From Lacrimispora indolis DSM 755 (lineage in GTDB: Bacteria; Bacillota; Clostridia; Lachnospirales; Lachnospiraceae): a stretch of DNA of 64,000 nt. The stretch is taken from NCBI RefSeq assembly GCF_000526995.1, contig NZ_AZUI01000001.1, positions 3,762,001-3,826,000 on the forward strand. Direction: 5' to 3'. The notes under the pieces were generated by a model. The model did not search any database, was not told where the DNA came from, and saw only the letters and a list, made by a program, of their open reading frames with translations. Of the stretch, positions 7,574-17,116 are shown one piece after another (position 1 is the stretch's first letter; each line of letters opens with the position of its first letter). The position numbers were made by a program, and so were the translations under genes.

Positions 7574-8731
7574 ATGAATAAGGAACTGTTAGAAGCACTG
7601 AATATTCTGGAAAAGGAGAATAATATCAGTAAGGACACCCTGTTAGAGGCAATCGAAAATTCTCTCCTTACGGCGTGCAAGAACCACTTCGGGAAAGCGG
7701 ATAATGTCAAGGTCACCATCAATCGTGAAACCTGTGATTTCAATGTATTTGCGGAAAAAGAAGTGGTGGAAACAGTTGAAGATCCCCTGCTGCAGATCAG
7801 TCTGGCAGAGGCAAAGATGGCAGATCCGAAGTACGACATCGGTGATGTGATCCACTGCCCGATTGACTCCAAAAAGTTTGGAAGAATTGCGACACAGAAT
7901 GCAAAGAATGTAATTTTGCAGAAGATTCGCGAGGAAGGCAGAAAATCTCTTTTTAATGACTGGTATTGCCAGGAAAGGGAAGTTGTCACAGGAATTGTAC
8001 AGAGGTATTTAGGAAGAAATGTAAGCATTAATTTAGGCAAGGTAGATGCGATCCTAAACGAAACAGAGATGGTAAAAGGAGAGGTATTTAAGGCCACGGA
8101 GAGAATTAAGGTTTTTGTTCTGGAAGTAAAGGATACTCCAAAAGGCCCGAGAATTTCCGTATCCAGAACTCATCCGGATCTTGTAAAGCGTCTGTTTGAA
8201 TCAGAGGTCGCAGAGGTAAAGGACGGAACCGTAGAGATCAAGGCAATCGCAAGAGAAGCAGGATCCAGAACAAAGATTGCAGTAAAATCCAATGACTCCA
8301 ACGTGGATCCGGTGGGCGCATGCGTAGGTTTAAACGGCGCAAGGGTCAATTCCATCGTGAATGAATTAAGAGGAGAAAAGATCGATATTATCAACTGGGA
8401 TGAAAATCCGGCTTATCTGATCGAAAATGCATTAAGTCCGGCAAAAGTCATCTGCGTTGTTGCAGACGAAGAATCAAAGGAAGCCCAGGTCATTGTTCCT
8501 GATTACCAGCTGTCACTGGCCATCGGAAAAGAAGGGCAGAATGCAAGACTTGCAGCACGGCTTACAGGTTATAAGATTGATATTAAGAGTGAGACGCAGG
8601 CAAGAGAACTTGGTCTGTTTGAAGAACTTGGGCTTGATTATCAGGAGGCAGGGACCGGGTATGAAAGTTATGGCAATGAATACCAGAATGACTACCGGGA
8701 AGAAGAACCGGCCGGTGATTATCAGGAATAA
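7574..8731 (+). CDS. nusA: Transcription termination/antitermination protein NusA
   Basis: A 385-residue RNA polymerase-binding factor. The N-terminal domain (1-125) is followed by S1 (about 130-205, with EREVVTGIVQRY), KH1 (about 225-285, VGACVGLNGARVNSIVNEL) and KH2 (about 295-350, LAIGKEGQNARLAARLTGYK). The protein ends soon after KH2 with an acidic, Tyr/Gln-rich tail and lacks the C-terminal acidic repeats of E. coli NusA, as is usual in Firmicutes. A clear TAGGAGG site precedes ATG 7574. Confidence 0.96.
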   Translation: MNKELLEALNILEKENNISKDTLLEAIENSLLTACKNHFGKADNVKVTINRETCDFNVFAEKEVVETVEDPLLQISLAEAKMADPKYDIGDVIHCPIDSKKFGRIATQNAKNVILQKIREEGRKSLFNDWYCQEREVVTGIVQRYLGRNVSINLGKVDAILNETEMVKGEVFKATERIKVFVLEVKDTPKGPRISVSRTHPDLVKRLFESEVAEVKDGTVEIKAIAREAGSRTKIAVKSNDSNVDPVGACVGLNGARVNSIVNELRGEKIDIINWDENPAYLIENALSPAKVICVVADEESKEAQVIVPDYQLSLAIGKEGQNARLAARLTGYKIDIKSETQARELGLFEELGLDYQEAGTGYESYGNEYQNDYREEEPAGDYQE

Positions 8732-8752
8732 AAAACAGGAAGTGATGGAAGC

Positions 8753-9022
8753 GTGAGTACAAAGAAAATACCGCTCAGACAGTGCATCGGCTGTGGTGAG
8801 ATGAAAAATAAAAAAGAGATGATTCGTATTCTGAAGACCTCAGAGGATGAGATCCTTCTTGATGCAACCGGACGAAAAAACGGTCGCGGAGCTTATATCT
8901 GTCCTTCCCTGGAATGTTTTAAGAAGGCAGTGAAAAGCAAGGGGCTTGAACGTTCCTTCAAGATGACGATTCCGAAAGAAGTATACGAAGCATTGGAAAA
9001 GGAGATGGAGCAGTTTGGATAA
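8753..9022 (+). CDS. ylxR: YlxR family protein (RNase P modulator RnpM)
   Basis: An 89-residue basic RNA-binding protein. LRQCIGCGEMKNKKEMIRI and GRGAYICPSLECFKKA are the family hallmarks. The B. subtilis homologue binds RNase P RNA and modulates its activity. It is placed between nusA and the L7Ae-like gene as in most Firmicutes. The start codon is GTG 8753, 21 bases after the nusA stop, behind a weak GGAAG site. The 3' end overlaps the next gene by 8 bases. Confidence 0.93.
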   Translation: MSTKKIPLRQCIGCGEMKNKKEMIRILKTSEDEILLDATGRKNGRGAYICPSLECFKKAVKSKGLERSFKMTIPKEVYEALEKEMEQFG

Positions 9023-9413
9023 CAGACAAAAGATTCTTAATCTGATTGGTCTGGCCACAAAAGCAGGAAAGATCGCAAGCGGAGAATTCATGACAGAAAA
9101 GTCCGTAAAAGCAGGGAAAGCATCATTAGTGATCGTTTCTAAGGAAGCCTCGGATAATACCAAGAAGATGTTTACCAATATGTGTACTTACTATGAAGTT
9201 CCAATCTACTTTTTCGGGGAAAAGGATGAACTGGGCCACGCTATGGGTAAGGAGATGAGGGCATCCCTTGCGATCGTGGATCATGGGTTTGCAAAGGCAG
9301 TCGTGAAACTGATGAATACAAAGGTCGGTAGTGAGTGTGAAGAGGACCTTTCACATCTACCGGTATGTGCTGCAGAGCGCGCACAGAATGGAGGAAAGCA
9401 TGAGAGTATATGA
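9015..9413 (+). CDS. ylxQ: L7Ae/L30e/S12e family ribosomal-like protein YlxQ
   Basis: A 132-residue RNA-binding protein with the L7Ae fold: [17 protein letters not shown] at the N-terminus, [17 protein letters not shown] and [17 protein letters not shown]. Family members bind kink-turn RNAs. It starts with TTG 9015, inside the end of ylxR, so the two are translationally coupled; AAAGGAG at 8998-9004 is well placed. Its 3' end overlaps infB by 14 bases. Confidence 0.9.
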   Translation: MDNRQKILNLIGLATKAGKIASGEFMTEKSVKAGKASLVIVSKEASDNTKKMFTNMCTYYEVPIYFFGEKDELGHAMGKEMRASLAIVDHGFAKAVVKLMNTKVGSECEEDLSHLPVCAAERAQNGGKHESI

Positions 9414-12400
9414 TCTGGCAAAAGAACTGGGAAAGGACAGTAGTAAGGAAATATTGGATATCTTGGAAAAGCATAATATAAATTTAAAAAGTTCTTCTAA
9501 CATTACGGATGAACAGGCATCAATTGTGAAAAAAGAAGTGGGTGGTCACGGCCGGGGAAGTGCGCCGGCACATTCCGAGGCTCCGGCAGGAGATGAGTCT
9601 GATGCGCCTAAGAAAAAGATTGCAGCGGTATTCAGGCCGCAGAATGCGCAGATGAAACCTCAGGGACAGCGTCCCCAGCAGCAGAGGGGAAGAGACGGAA
9701 GTTCTTTTCAGGGCTCCGGACAAAACGGGGCACCAAGAAATCGTCAGGTGACGGAGCAGTCTTTGTCAGGAAATCCTGAACAGTCAAGAGAAATGAATGC
9801 AGGAAACAGAGAGGATGCCAGACCCCAGGGCCAGGAAGGTTATCAGGGCAACCGTGATAACCAGGGAAACAGACCTCAGGGAGGCTACCAGGGCAACCGT
9901 GACGGAAGACCTCAGGGCCAGGGAGGCTATCAGGGCAACCGTGACGGAAGGCCCCAGGGCCAGGGAGGCTACCAGGGCAACCGTGACGGAAGACCTCAGG
10001 GCCAGGGAGGCTACCAGGGCAACCGTGACGGAAGACCCCAGGGCCAGGGCGGCTATCAGGGTAACCGTGACGGAAGACCCCAGGGTCAGGGAGGCTACCA
10101 GGGCAACCGTGACGGAAGACCCCAGGGTCAGGGCGGTTACCAGGGCAACAGGCCCCAGGGTCAGGGAGGCTATCAGGGCAACCGTGACGGAAGACCCCAG
10201 GGTCAGGGCGGTTACCAGGGCAACAGGCCCCAGGGTCAGGGAGGCTATCAGGGCAACCGTGACGGAAGACCTCAAGGTCAGGGAGGCTACCAGGGCAACA
10301 GGCCCCAGGGTCAGGGAGGCTATCAGGGCAACCGTGACGGAAGACCTCAAGGTCAGGGAGGCTATCAGGGCAACAGGCCCCAGGGTCAGGGAGGCTATCA
10401 GGGCAACCGGCCACAAGGCCAGGGAGGCTATCAGGGCAACCGGCCACAAGGCCAGGGAGGCTACCAGGGTAACAGGCCCCAGGGCCAGGGCGGCTATCAG
10501 GGCAACCGTGACAGCCGTGACGGAGATAACCGCGGAGCAAGACCACAGGGACCACGTACAGGCAGAGATGCTGCGGGGAAGACAGGTTCCTTTGATACTC
10601 CTATTCAGGCAAAGCCTACCAGCAACAGAGCTACTAAGAATGCTTATAAAAACGACAGATTCGATAAGAGAGATAAAGATGACGAGGCAAAGAAAAGAGC
10701 ACAGGCCAAAGGCGGAAAGCCGTTAAAGGTTCCGGTTCAGCCTCCGATGCATGTAGAACCTAAGGTAGAAGAGATAAAAACCATAACCATTCCGGAGGTT
10801 CTGACGATCAAGGAGCTGGCTGAGAAGATGAAGCTTCAGCCGTCCGTTATCGTAAAGAAACTGTTCTTACAGGGCAAAATCGTTACCCTTAATACGGAAA
10901 TCGATTATGATCAGGCAGAAGAGATCGCCATGGGATATGATGTTCTCTGCGAAAAGGAAATAAAAGTAGATGTCATTGAAGAACTGCTGAAAGAGGCAGA
11001 AGAAAATGAGGCAGATATGGTTTCCAGACCGCCGGTAGTCTGCGTCATGGGCCATGTTGACCACGGTAAAACCTCATTGCTTGACGCTATCCGCCAGACC
11101 AATGTAACATCCAGAGAGGCAGGCGGGATCACACAGCATATCGGTGCTTATACGGTTGAGGTAAATGGAGAGAAGATCACATTTTTGGATACTCCGGGAC
11201 ACGAAGCCTTTACAGCTATGCGTATGAGAGGCGCTCAGTCTACTGATATCGCTATTCTTGTGGTAGCAGCTGATGACGGTGTAATGCCTCAGACTGTGGA
11301 AGCTATCAACCATGCAAAGGCAGCCGAGGTGGAGATCATCGTTGCAATTAATAAGATCGATAAGCCAAGTGCCAATATTGACAAAGTGAAGCAGGAATTA
11401 TCCGAATACGAGCTGATTCCTGAGGACTGGGGCGGAAGCACCGTTTTTGTTCCGGTTTCCGCTCATACAAAAGAAGGAATTAAAGAGCTTCTGGAAATGA
11501 TCCTTCTCACCGCAGAAGTAAAGGAATTAAAAGCAAATCCGGACCGGCGGGCAAGAGGTCTGATCATCGAGGCTGAGCTTGATAAGGGCAAAGGCCCGGT
11601 TGCTACCGTGCTGGTACAGAAGGGAACCCTTCATGTGGGAGATACGGTTGCTGCTGGTTCCTGCTACGGAAAAGTCCGCGCCATGATGGATGACAAGGGC
11701 CGCAGGGTAAAAGAGGCAGGTCCATCCACGCCGGTTGAGATTTTAGGGCTTAACGATGTTCCAAATGCTGGGGAAGTCCTGGTTGGAACCGATCATGAGA
11801 AAGAAGCAAGAAGCTTTGCTGAAACATTTATTTCCGAAGGAAAGAATAAATTACTGGAAGATACAAAGGCTAAGTTATCACTGGATGATTTATTCAGTCA
11901 GATCAAGGCCGGCAACATCAAGGAACTTCCGATCATCGTGAAGGCAGATGTACAGGGCTCCGTGGAAGCGGTAAAACAGAGTCTTGTGAAGCTGTCCAAT
12001 GAAGAGGTTATGGTAAAGGTGATCCATGGAGGCGTAGGTGCCATCAATGAGTCCGACGTTTCCCTGGCTTCTGCGTCAAATGCCATTATCATCGGCTTTA
12101 ACGTAAGGCCGGATGTGACGGCAAAATCCATAGCTGACCGGGAGAAGGTAGATATGAGGCTTTACAAGGTGATCTATCAGGCCATTGAGGATGTGGAAGC
12201 GGCCATGAAGGGTATGCTTGATCCTGTGTTTGAAGAAAAGATCATCGGCCATGCGATCGTGCGCCAGACCTTTACGGCCTCCGGCGTAGGTACCATCGCA
12301 GGTTCCTATGTAATGGATGGCAAGTTCCAGAGAGGCTGCAGTGTCCGCATCACACGTGCAGGTGAAAAGATCTACGAAGGTCCTCTGGCTTCTTTGAAGA

Positions 12401-12525
12401 GATTTAAGGATGATGTAAAGGAAGTTGCCACAGGCTATGAGTGCGGTCTTGTATTTGAGAAGTTTAATGATATCAAGGAAGATGATATGATCGAGGCTTA
12501 TGCCATGGTGGAGGTTCCCCGCTAG
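9400..12525 (+). CDS. infB: Translation initiation factor IF-2 with a long repeat region
   Basis: A 1041-residue GTPase that brings fMet-tRNA to the 30S subunit. The N-terminal IF2 motif [20 protein letters not shown] starts the protein. Residues about 144-372 are a low-complexity repeat (see separate entry). A second IF2-N domain (about 465-515), then the G domain: G1 GHVDHGKT at 551, [12 protein letters not shown] and the VSAHTKEG loop; then domains II, III and the fMet-tRNA-binding domain IV. Start ATG 9400 follows GGAGG; a longer GTG frame (9331) overlaps ylxQ and is unlikely. The protein is long for a Firmicute IF2, entirely because of the repeat. Confidence 0.96.
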   Translation: MRVYDLAKELGKDSSKEILDILEKHNINLKSSSNITDEQASIVKKEVGGHGRGSAPAHSEAPAGDESDAPKKKIAAVFRPQNAQMKPQGQRPQQQRGRDGSSFQGSGQNGAPRNRQVTEQSLSGNPEQSREMNAGNREDARPQGQEGYQGNRDNQGNRPQGGYQGNRDGRPQGQGGYQGNRDGRPQGQGGYQGNRDGRPQGQGGYQGNRDGRPQGQGGYQGNRDGRPQGQGGYQGNRDGRPQGQGGYQGNRPQGQGGYQGNRDGRPQGQGGYQGNRPQGQGGYQGNRDGRPQGQGGYQGNRPQGQGGYQGNRDGRPQGQGGYQGNRPQGQGGYQGNRPQGQGGYQGNRPQGQGGYQGNRPQGQGGYQGNRDSRDGDNRGARPQGPRTGRDAAGKTGSFDTPIQAKPTSNRATKNAYKNDRFDKRDKDDEAKKRAQAKGGKPLKVPVQPPMHVEPKVEEIKTITIPEVLTIKELAEKMKLQPSVIVKKLFLQGKIVTLNTEIDYDQAEEIAMGYDVLCEKEIKVDVIEELLKEAEENEADMVSRPPVVCVMGHVDHGKTSLLDAIRQTNVTSREAGGITQHIGAYTVEVNGEKITFLDTPGHEAFTAMRMRGAQSTDIAILVVAADDGVMPQTVEAINHAKAAEVEIIVAINKIDKPSANIDKVKQELSEYELIPEDWGGSTVFVPVSAHTKEGIKELLEMILLTAEVKELKANPDRRARGLIIEAELDKGKGPVATVLVQKGTLHVGDTVAAGSCYGKVRAMMDDKGRRVKEAGPSTPVEILGLNDVPNAGEVLVGTDHEKEARSFAETFISEGKNKLLEDTKAKLSLDDLFSQIKAGNIKELPIIVKADVQGSVEAVKQSLVKLSNEEVMVKVIHGGVGAINESDVSLASASNAIIIGFNVRPDVTAKSIADREKVDMRLYKVIYQAIEDVEAAMKGMLDPVFEEKIIGHAIVRQTFTASGVGTIAGSYVMDGKFQRGCSVRITRAGEKIYEGPLASLKRFKDDVKEVATGYECGLVFEKFNDIKEDDMIEAYAMVEVPR
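9829..10515 (+). repeat. Tandem 42/33-bp repeat inside infB
   Basis: About 18 units encode [11 protein letters not shown] with or without a following RDG, giving 14- and 11-residue forms. Sixteen are near-perfect [11 protein letters not shown] copies. Long and short units alternate in the middle (from about 10090 to 10380) and become all-short towards the end. Silent third-base changes (CCC/CCT/CCA, GGC/GGT, TAC/TAT) are scattered, so the array is older than a fresh slippage event yet the peptide is conserved. Confidence 0.95.
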
Positions 12526-12554
12526 GAATCTTCCGGCCGGATTTTAAAGAGATG

Positions 12555-12581
12555 AGCCCGTTACACCGGGCTGGTCTTTTT
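12555..12581 (+). terminator. Weak terminator-like hairpin between infB and rbfA
   Basis: AGCCCG-TTACAC-CGGGCT is followed by GGTCTTTTT. The stem is only six base pairs. It lies within the operon, so it may cause partial termination after infB. Confidence 0.5.
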
Positions 12582-12612
12582 GAAACAGCGGACAAAAAGC
12601 GAAAGGAATAAC

Positions 12613-12975
12613 ATGCGTAAAAACAGTATAAAGAATACCAGAATTAATATGGAGGTCCAGAGGGAGTTAAGTGAGATCATCCGTCTGGAAATCAAAGACC
12701 CTAGAATTCATCCAATGACCACCGTGGTTTCCGCCCAGGTAACCCCGGACTTAAAATACTGCAAAGCATTTATCAGTATTTTGGGAGATGAGGAAGCCGG
12801 AAAGGCTACCATCGAAGGATTAAAGAGTGCAGAAGGCTATATCCGCCGTGAACTGGCCAGGAGAGTGAACCTTCGCAACACACCGGAAATCAAATTTATT
12901 CTGGACCAGTCCATTGAATATGGAGTAAATATGTCCAGATTAATCGATGAGGTAACAAAAGATATCAGAGAATAG
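12613..12975 (+). CDS. rbfA: Ribosome-binding factor A
   Basis: A 120-residue KH-like 30S maturation factor. MEVQRELSEIIRLEIKDPRI and VTPDLKYCKAFISIL are characteristic, as is RELARRVNLRNTPEIKFILD. Start ATG 12613 follows AAAGGAAT; an upstream TTG (12580) would add 11 residues and lies in the hairpin tail. The nrnA gene follows after 12 bases. Confidence 0.95.
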   Translation: MRKNSIKNTRINMEVQRELSEIIRLEIKDPRIHPMTTVVSAQVTPDLKYCKAFISILGDEEAGKATIEGLKSAEGYIRRELARRVNLRNTPEIKFILDQSIEYGVNMSRLIDEVTKDIRE

Positions 12976-12987
12976 GGAGGTGCCCTT

Positions 12988-13938
12988 GTGAGTTTTTTTG
13001 ACGCAATGCTTGAAGATGTAAAAACAGTAGCAATCATTGGCCATGTCCGCCCGGATGGGGACTGTGTTGGTTCCTGTCTGGCGGCATACAACTACTTAGA
13101 AGAACATCACCCGGAAGTGGATGCTGTGGTTTATCTTGAGATTCCTCCTTCAAAGTTTAATTATCTAAGGAATTTTGACCGCATTGTCAGCGACTTTTCA
13201 GAGGATAAGGAATACGACCTCTGCCTTTGCCTTGACAGCAGCGATACACTCCGGTTCGGAGAGACATTAAAGTTCTTAACTACCGCAAAAAAGAGCCTCT
13301 GCGTGGATCATCACGTTACCAATTTAAAATATGCAAAAGAAAATATCGTACAGGATGACGCCAGTTCTACCTGCGAGGTGCTTTACGGCCTTTTGGATGA
13401 AAACAGGATCAGCAGGGAAGTGGCGGAGTGCATTTATACCGGTATAATCCATGATACTGGAGTGTTTAAATATGACTGCACTTCAAGGAAAACCATGGAG
13501 ATTGCAGGGAAGCTGATGGAAAAAGGAATCGATTTTCCAAAGATCATCGATGACAGCTTCTACCGGAAAACCTATATTCAGAACCAGATTCTGGGCAGGG
13601 CTTTATTGGAAAGCATAACCTTTCATGGCGGCCAGTGCATTTTCAGCGCTATCAGCAAAAAGGATATGGATTTTTACGGCGTCACCGGTGCGGATATGGA
13701 TGGAGTCATCGATCATCTCCGGATCACAGAGGGTGTGGTATGCGCCATATTCATGTATGAAGTCTCCTGCAGGGAGTATAAGGTCAGCCTTCGCTCCACT
13801 ACGGATCTTGATGTGAGTAAAATTGCCGTTTATTTCGGCGGCGGCGGTCATAAAAAGGCGGCCGGCTGTACCATGACAGGAAGCGTTCATGACGTGATTA
13901 ACAATCTGTCCAATCAGATTGTAAAACAGCTTGATTAG
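12988..13938 (+). CDS. nrnA: DHH/DHHA1 phosphoesterase, NrnA-like (oligoribonuclease / pAp phosphatase)
   Basis: A 316-residue cytoplasmic manganese-dependent phosphoesterase that degrades nano-RNA and pAp. The DHH domain has GHVRPDGDCVGS (about residue 19), the CLDSSD loop and CVDHH (about 110); the DHHA1 domain ends in YFGGGGHKKAAG (about 285). GTG 12988 is the start, behind GGGAGG. The position between rbfA and truB is typical of Firmicutes. Confidence 0.94.
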   Translation: MSFFDAMLEDVKTVAIIGHVRPDGDCVGSCLAAYNYLEEHHPEVDAVVYLEIPPSKFNYLRNFDRIVSDFSEDKEYDLCLCLDSSDTLRFGETLKFLTTAKKSLCVDHHVTNLKYAKENIVQDDASSTCEVLYGLLDENRISREVAECIYTGIIHDTGVFKYDCTSRKTMEIAGKLMEKGIDFPKIIDDSFYRKTYIQNQILGRALLESITFHGGQCIFSAISKKDMDFYGVTGADMDGVIDHLRITEGVVCAIFMYEVSCREYKVSLRSTTDLDVSKIAVYFGGGGHKKAAGCTMTGSVHDVINNLSNQIVKQLD

Positions 13939-13950
13939 GAGATACGCGCT

Positions 13951-14856
13951 ATGGCAGACGGTATCATCAATGTATACAAAGAAAAAGGATATACCTCTCA
14001 TGACGTTGTGGCGAAAATGAGAGGTATTTTAAAGCAGAAAAAGATTGGCCATACAGGGACGCTGGACCCTATGGCAGAGGGAGTACTTCCCGTATGCCTG
14101 GGAAAGGCCACCAGGCTTTGCGATATGTTGACGGATAAGACCAAAACCTATGAAGCGGTCCTGCTTTTGGGCAGGGAAACCGATACCCAGGATACTACGG
14201 GAAAGGTTTTGGCGGAATATCCGGTCCAAGTAAAGGAAGATCAGGTAAGGGAAGCCGTACTCAGCTTTCTGGGCCATTACGATCAGATCCCCCCCATGTA
14301 CTCTGCCTTAAAGGTGGATGGAAAAAAGCTTTATGAGCTGGCAAGGGCAGGAAAAGAAGTAGAGCGGAAGGCCAGGCCTGTGGAAATCCTGGAGATCCAC
14401 GTGGACAGGATCGAACTTCCCCGGGTTACCATGACAGTGACCTGCTCCAAGGGAACTTATATCCGCACACTTTGCTATGACATCGGACGAAAGCTTGGCT
14501 GCGGAGGGTGCATGGAATCCCTGCTCCGCACGAAAGTCTCCGGGTTTTGTTTAGAGGACAGCCTGACCCTTTCCCGGATCCAGGAGCTTCGGGATGAGGG
14601 GACTCTGGAAGATCACATTCTTGCCGTGGACAAGGTATTCTCAGAATACCCGGCCATTTGGATGAAGCCGGATTTTGACAAGCTGGTGCACAATGGAAAT
14701 TCCTTTTGCAGAAACCAGGCAGAGGGAGATTCCCATCTTCCTGACGGACCTGTAAGGGTATATGACAGCAAGGACCGTTTTATCGGGGTTTACGGGCCGG
14801 ACAGGGAGAAAAATCTTCTTAAGCCTCAGAAGGTATTTCTGGGAGGAACGCCTTAA
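13951..14856 (+). CDS. truB: tRNA pseudouridine(55) synthase TruB
   Basis: A 301-residue enzyme that isomerises U55 in the T-loop of tRNAs. The catalytic Asp39 lies in KKIGHTGTLDPMAEG. Other family motifs are KATRLCDML, TKTYEA, PPMYSALKVDGKKLYELAR and CSKGTYIRTLC. ATG 13951 is 12 bases after nrnA, with GGAG nearby. A short repeat array and ribF follow. Confidence 0.95.
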   Translation: MADGIINVYKEKGYTSHDVVAKMRGILKQKKIGHTGTLDPMAEGVLPVCLGKATRLCDMLTDKTKTYEAVLLLGRETDTQDTTGKVLAEYPVQVKEDQVREAVLSFLGHYDQIPPMYSALKVDGKKLYELARAGKEVERKARPVEILEIHVDRIELPRVTMTVTCSKGTYIRTLCYDIGRKLGCGGCMESLLRTKVSGFCLEDSLTLSRIQELRDEGTLEDHILAVDKVFSEYPAIWMKPDFDKLVHNGNSFCRNQAEGDSHLPDGPVRVYDSKDRFIGVYGPDREKNLLKPQKVFLGGTP

Positions 14857-14975
14857 GGCATACAGGAAACCCCTTCCAGGGATACCTGTATGCCCTGGGA
14901 AGACGGGCAAGAAAGAGGAAACCCCTTCCAGGGATCCCTGTATGCCCTGGGAAGACGGGCAAGAAAGAGGAAACC
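14857..14975 (+). repeat. Tandem copies of a dispersed palindromic repeat
   Basis: A 52-bp unit occurs twice in direct tandem (14864-14915, 14916-14967) with one base difference, followed by an 8-bp partial third copy (14968-14975). A 10-bp perfect inverted repeat GGCATACAGG/CCTGTATGCC (14857-14866, 14885-14894) and an imperfect CCAGGG...CCCTGG stem lie inside. A third copy, about 41 bp with two mismatches, is at 55511-55553 upstream of the RidA-like gene. The end of the array supplies the purine-rich stretch in front of ribF. Confidence 0.85.
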
Positions 14976-14979
14976 AAGT

Positions 14980-15933
14980 ATGGAATATATAACTGGAACC
15001 AGGGAATTTCAGATCCAGGAGCCTGCGGTCGTGACCCTGGGGAAATTTGACGGACGCCACAGAGGCCACCAGAAGCTGTTAAAGCTGATGGGAGAGATAA
15101 AGAAAGAAAAGGGTCTTAAGACTGCTGTCCTGACCTTTGACATGTCCCCCAGCACCTTTGTAACGGGAGGCTCCCAAAAGGTCATCACCACCAATCTGGA
15201 GAGAAAGAATAATCTGGAAAAGATCGGAATCGATTATCTTGTAGAATATCCTTTTACAGAGGAAACCGCCCATATGGAGCCGGAGGAATTCGTAAAGCAG
15301 GTCCTGGCAGGCCAGATGAATGCCAGGATCATTGTCGTTGGCACGGACTGCTCCTTTGGGTACCGTGGAGCAGGAAATGCGGACAGCCTTTTACAGTGGA
15401 AAGACCGGTATGGATATGAACTGATCGTCATTCCTAAAGAGCGGGCCGATCACCGGGATATCAGCAGTACCTATATCAGAGAACAGCTGGATGCCGGAAA
15501 TATGGAAAAGGCAAACCAGCTTTTGGGAGAGCCCTATGCCATACATGGGACCGTTGTCCATGGCAACCACATTGGAGGGGCTGTCCTTGGATTCCCAACT
15601 GCCAACATCATACCTCCGCCGGAGAAGCACCTTCCCGTATTCGGCGTGTATGTGTCCAGGGTATATGTGGATGGTACTTATTATGGAGGTATTACCAATA
15701 TCGGAAGAAAGCCTACGGTAGAGGGAATTTCTCCAATTGGAGCAGAAACCTTTATTTATGGTATAAATGAGGATATTTATGGAAAGACTATAGAAGTACA
15801 GCTTTTGCATTTCATCCGTCCCGAACGGAAGTTTGAAGGGCTGGAGCAATTAAAGAAACAGATCGGAATGGACCGGGAATACGGGATGCGGTATTTGAAG
15901 GCCCTTTCAGATCAGCAGATCACTCATTTGTAA
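14980..15933 (+). CDS. ribF: Bifunctional riboflavin kinase / FAD synthetase
   Basis: A 317-residue enzyme that makes FMN and FAD from riboflavin. The N-terminal FMN adenylyltransferase domain has VTLGKFDGRHRGHQKLL (about residues 16-32) and ISSTYIREQL; the C-terminal riboflavin kinase domain has GFPTANIIPP and GVYVSRVYVDGTYYGGITNIG. The glycine of the usual GxFDGxHxGH motif is followed by Lys, and Arg replaces the usual Val/Leu in HRGH; both are tolerated. Start ATG 14980; a longer frame begins inside the repeat at 14890 and would add 30 repeat-encoded residues, which I reject. Confidence 0.94.
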   Translation: MEYITGTREFQIQEPAVVTLGKFDGRHRGHQKLLKLMGEIKKEKGLKTAVLTFDMSPSTFVTGGSQKVITTNLERKNNLEKIGIDYLVEYPFTEETAHMEPEEFVKQVLAGQMNARIIVVGTDCSFGYRGAGNADSLLQWKDRYGYELIVIPKERADHRDISSTYIREQLDAGNMEKANQLLGEPYAIHGTVVHGNHIGGAVLGFPTANIIPPPEKHLPVFGVYVSRVYVDGTYYGGITNIGRKPTVEGISPIGAETFIYGINEDIYGKTIEVQLLHFIRPERKFEGLEQLKKQIGMDREYGMRYLKALSDQQITHL

Positions 15934-15990
15934 AGGGAAAGGCCAAAGGCTCCCTGGTTTACAATCAAAAACTTGCGAAGGAAAGTGCAT

Positions 15991-17034
15991 ATGACTGACA
16001 AAGCATGGAAGGTACTGGGCTTTGCTATTGCATGCGGAAGTGCCGTATGGATAGGAACAGCAGATGTACAGGCCGCTAAATCAGATTCTTCTCCTAAAAC
16101 CGGTTCGCCAGTAGCGGGAATTTCGGTTTACATGGATCAATATCAGGAATCCATGGATCGGGAGGGAGCAGAAGGGTCGGCAGATCTTACGCAGGAAAAA
16201 GTGAGGTATGGAACCTTCAACTCAATCTTTCAGAATCTTGGGGTGAGTGTTGTGGAGGATTCCTTAAACATCAGGAAAGAACCAAAGAACGATGCGGAAA
16301 TCGTAGGGAAATTAAAAAACCACGCCGGCAGCAGCGTGCTGTCAGAAGAAAATGGCTGGTATAAAATAAAGTCAGGGCAGGTAACCGGGTATGTGTACGG
16401 AAAATATCTGGCCACCGGACAAGAGGCCAGAGCAATTGCCTATTATGACATGAAGCTGATGCTCCGGGTAGATACTGAGACCCTTCGGATCCGCAGCAAA
16501 CCGAATACGGATTCTGAAATACTGGGCAGGGTTCACGAGGGTGAAACATACCCTTTCATTTCCCACAGCAAAGGATGGGCAAAGATCCAATACAAGGGTC
16601 AGACAGCCTATGCCTATGCTCCGGAAAATGCCACGGTCGCATACACCATACCTGAAGCGGAGAAAAGCAGTGACCTCCGCAGCAGGGTTGTGAACTATGC
16701 GGTCGGATTTGTGGGGAACCCATACCGGTGGGGCGGCACCAATCCCAATACAGGGGCGGACTGCTCCGGTTTCATCCAGTATGTGATGGAACATGCCGCT
16801 GGAGTTCATTTAGACCGCACCTCCAGGCAGCAGGCCGAAGAGGGCGAGGTCATACCAGCTGCCAGCATGGAGCCGGGCGACTTGCTGTTCTATGCAAGCG
16901 GAAGGCAAATCGACCATGTGGCCATGTATATTGGCAAAGGACAGATCGTCCATGCGGCAAACCGACGGAGCGGGATCAAAATCTCCTCCTGGAATTACAG
17001 GAAGCCAGTCACCATACGACGGGTGATCCCGTGA
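15991..17034 (+). CDS. Secreted NlpC/P60 peptidoglycan endopeptidase with two SH3b domains
   Basis: A 347-residue exported cell-wall hydrolase. A signal peptide ends near DVQAAK (about residue 30). SH3b domain 1 covers about 90-145 (SLNIRKEPKNDAEIVGKL), SH3b domain 2 about 160-215 (TLRIRSKPNTDSEILGRV). The NlpC/P60 domain (about 230-347) has the Cys258 nucleophile in GADCSGFIQYV, His309 in DHVAMYIG and His321 in VHAA. It would cleave D-Glu-to-diamino acid bonds in peptidoglycan stem peptides. Start ATG 15991 follows GAAGGAAAG; an upstream TTG adds six residues. Confidence 0.93.
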   Translation: MTDKAWKVLGFAIACGSAVWIGTADVQAAKSDSSPKTGSPVAGISVYMDQYQESMDREGAEGSADLTQEKVRYGTFNSIFQNLGVSVVEDSLNIRKEPKNDAEIVGKLKNHAGSSVLSEENGWYKIKSGQVTGYVYGKYLATGQEARAIAYYDMKLMLRVDTETLRIRSKPNTDSEILGRVHEGETYPFISHSKGWAKIQYKGQTAYAYAPENATVAYTIPEAEKSSDLRSRVVNYAVGFVGNPYRWGGTNPNTGADCSGFIQYVMEHAAGVHLDRTSRQQAEEGEVIPAASMEPGDLLFYASGRQIDHVAMYIGKGQIVHAANRRSGIKISSWNYRKPVTIRRVIP

Positions 17035-17051
17035 TAATGACAGGCAAAAAC

Positions 17052-17116
17052 AAACAGAAAGGCTGCAGACTGACGCCCCATAAGGAAGGGGCCGCCTGTC
17101 TGCAGCCTTTCTGTTT
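17052..17116. terminator. Strong bidirectional terminator
   Basis: Perfect 19-nt arms 17052-17070 and 17098-17116 enclose a second small hairpin (GCCCC...GGGGC). T-rich sequence follows on the plus strand (TTTATTTTTTC...) and A-rich sequence precedes it (AAAAACAAAC). It ends both the NlpC/P60 gene and the convergent liv operon; the livF stop codon lies inside its right arm. Confidence 0.9.

Noticed and set aside
9829..10515. Regularly spaced repeats that could suggest a CRISPR array
   Set aside because: Units are contiguous, encode a conserved peptide in frame with IF2 and have no unique spacers.
9632..10726. Long open frames on the minus strand and in the second plus frame across the infB repeat (for example 9632-10555 and 9797-10726)
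   Set aside because: They are shadows: a repeat whose unit is a multiple of three stays open in several frames. Their peptides are simple repeats without start signals.
14890..14979. N-terminal extension of RibF starting with MPWEDGQ
   Set aside because: It is encoded by the dispersed repeat and the same peptide appears before the RidA-like protein; neither family has such an extension.
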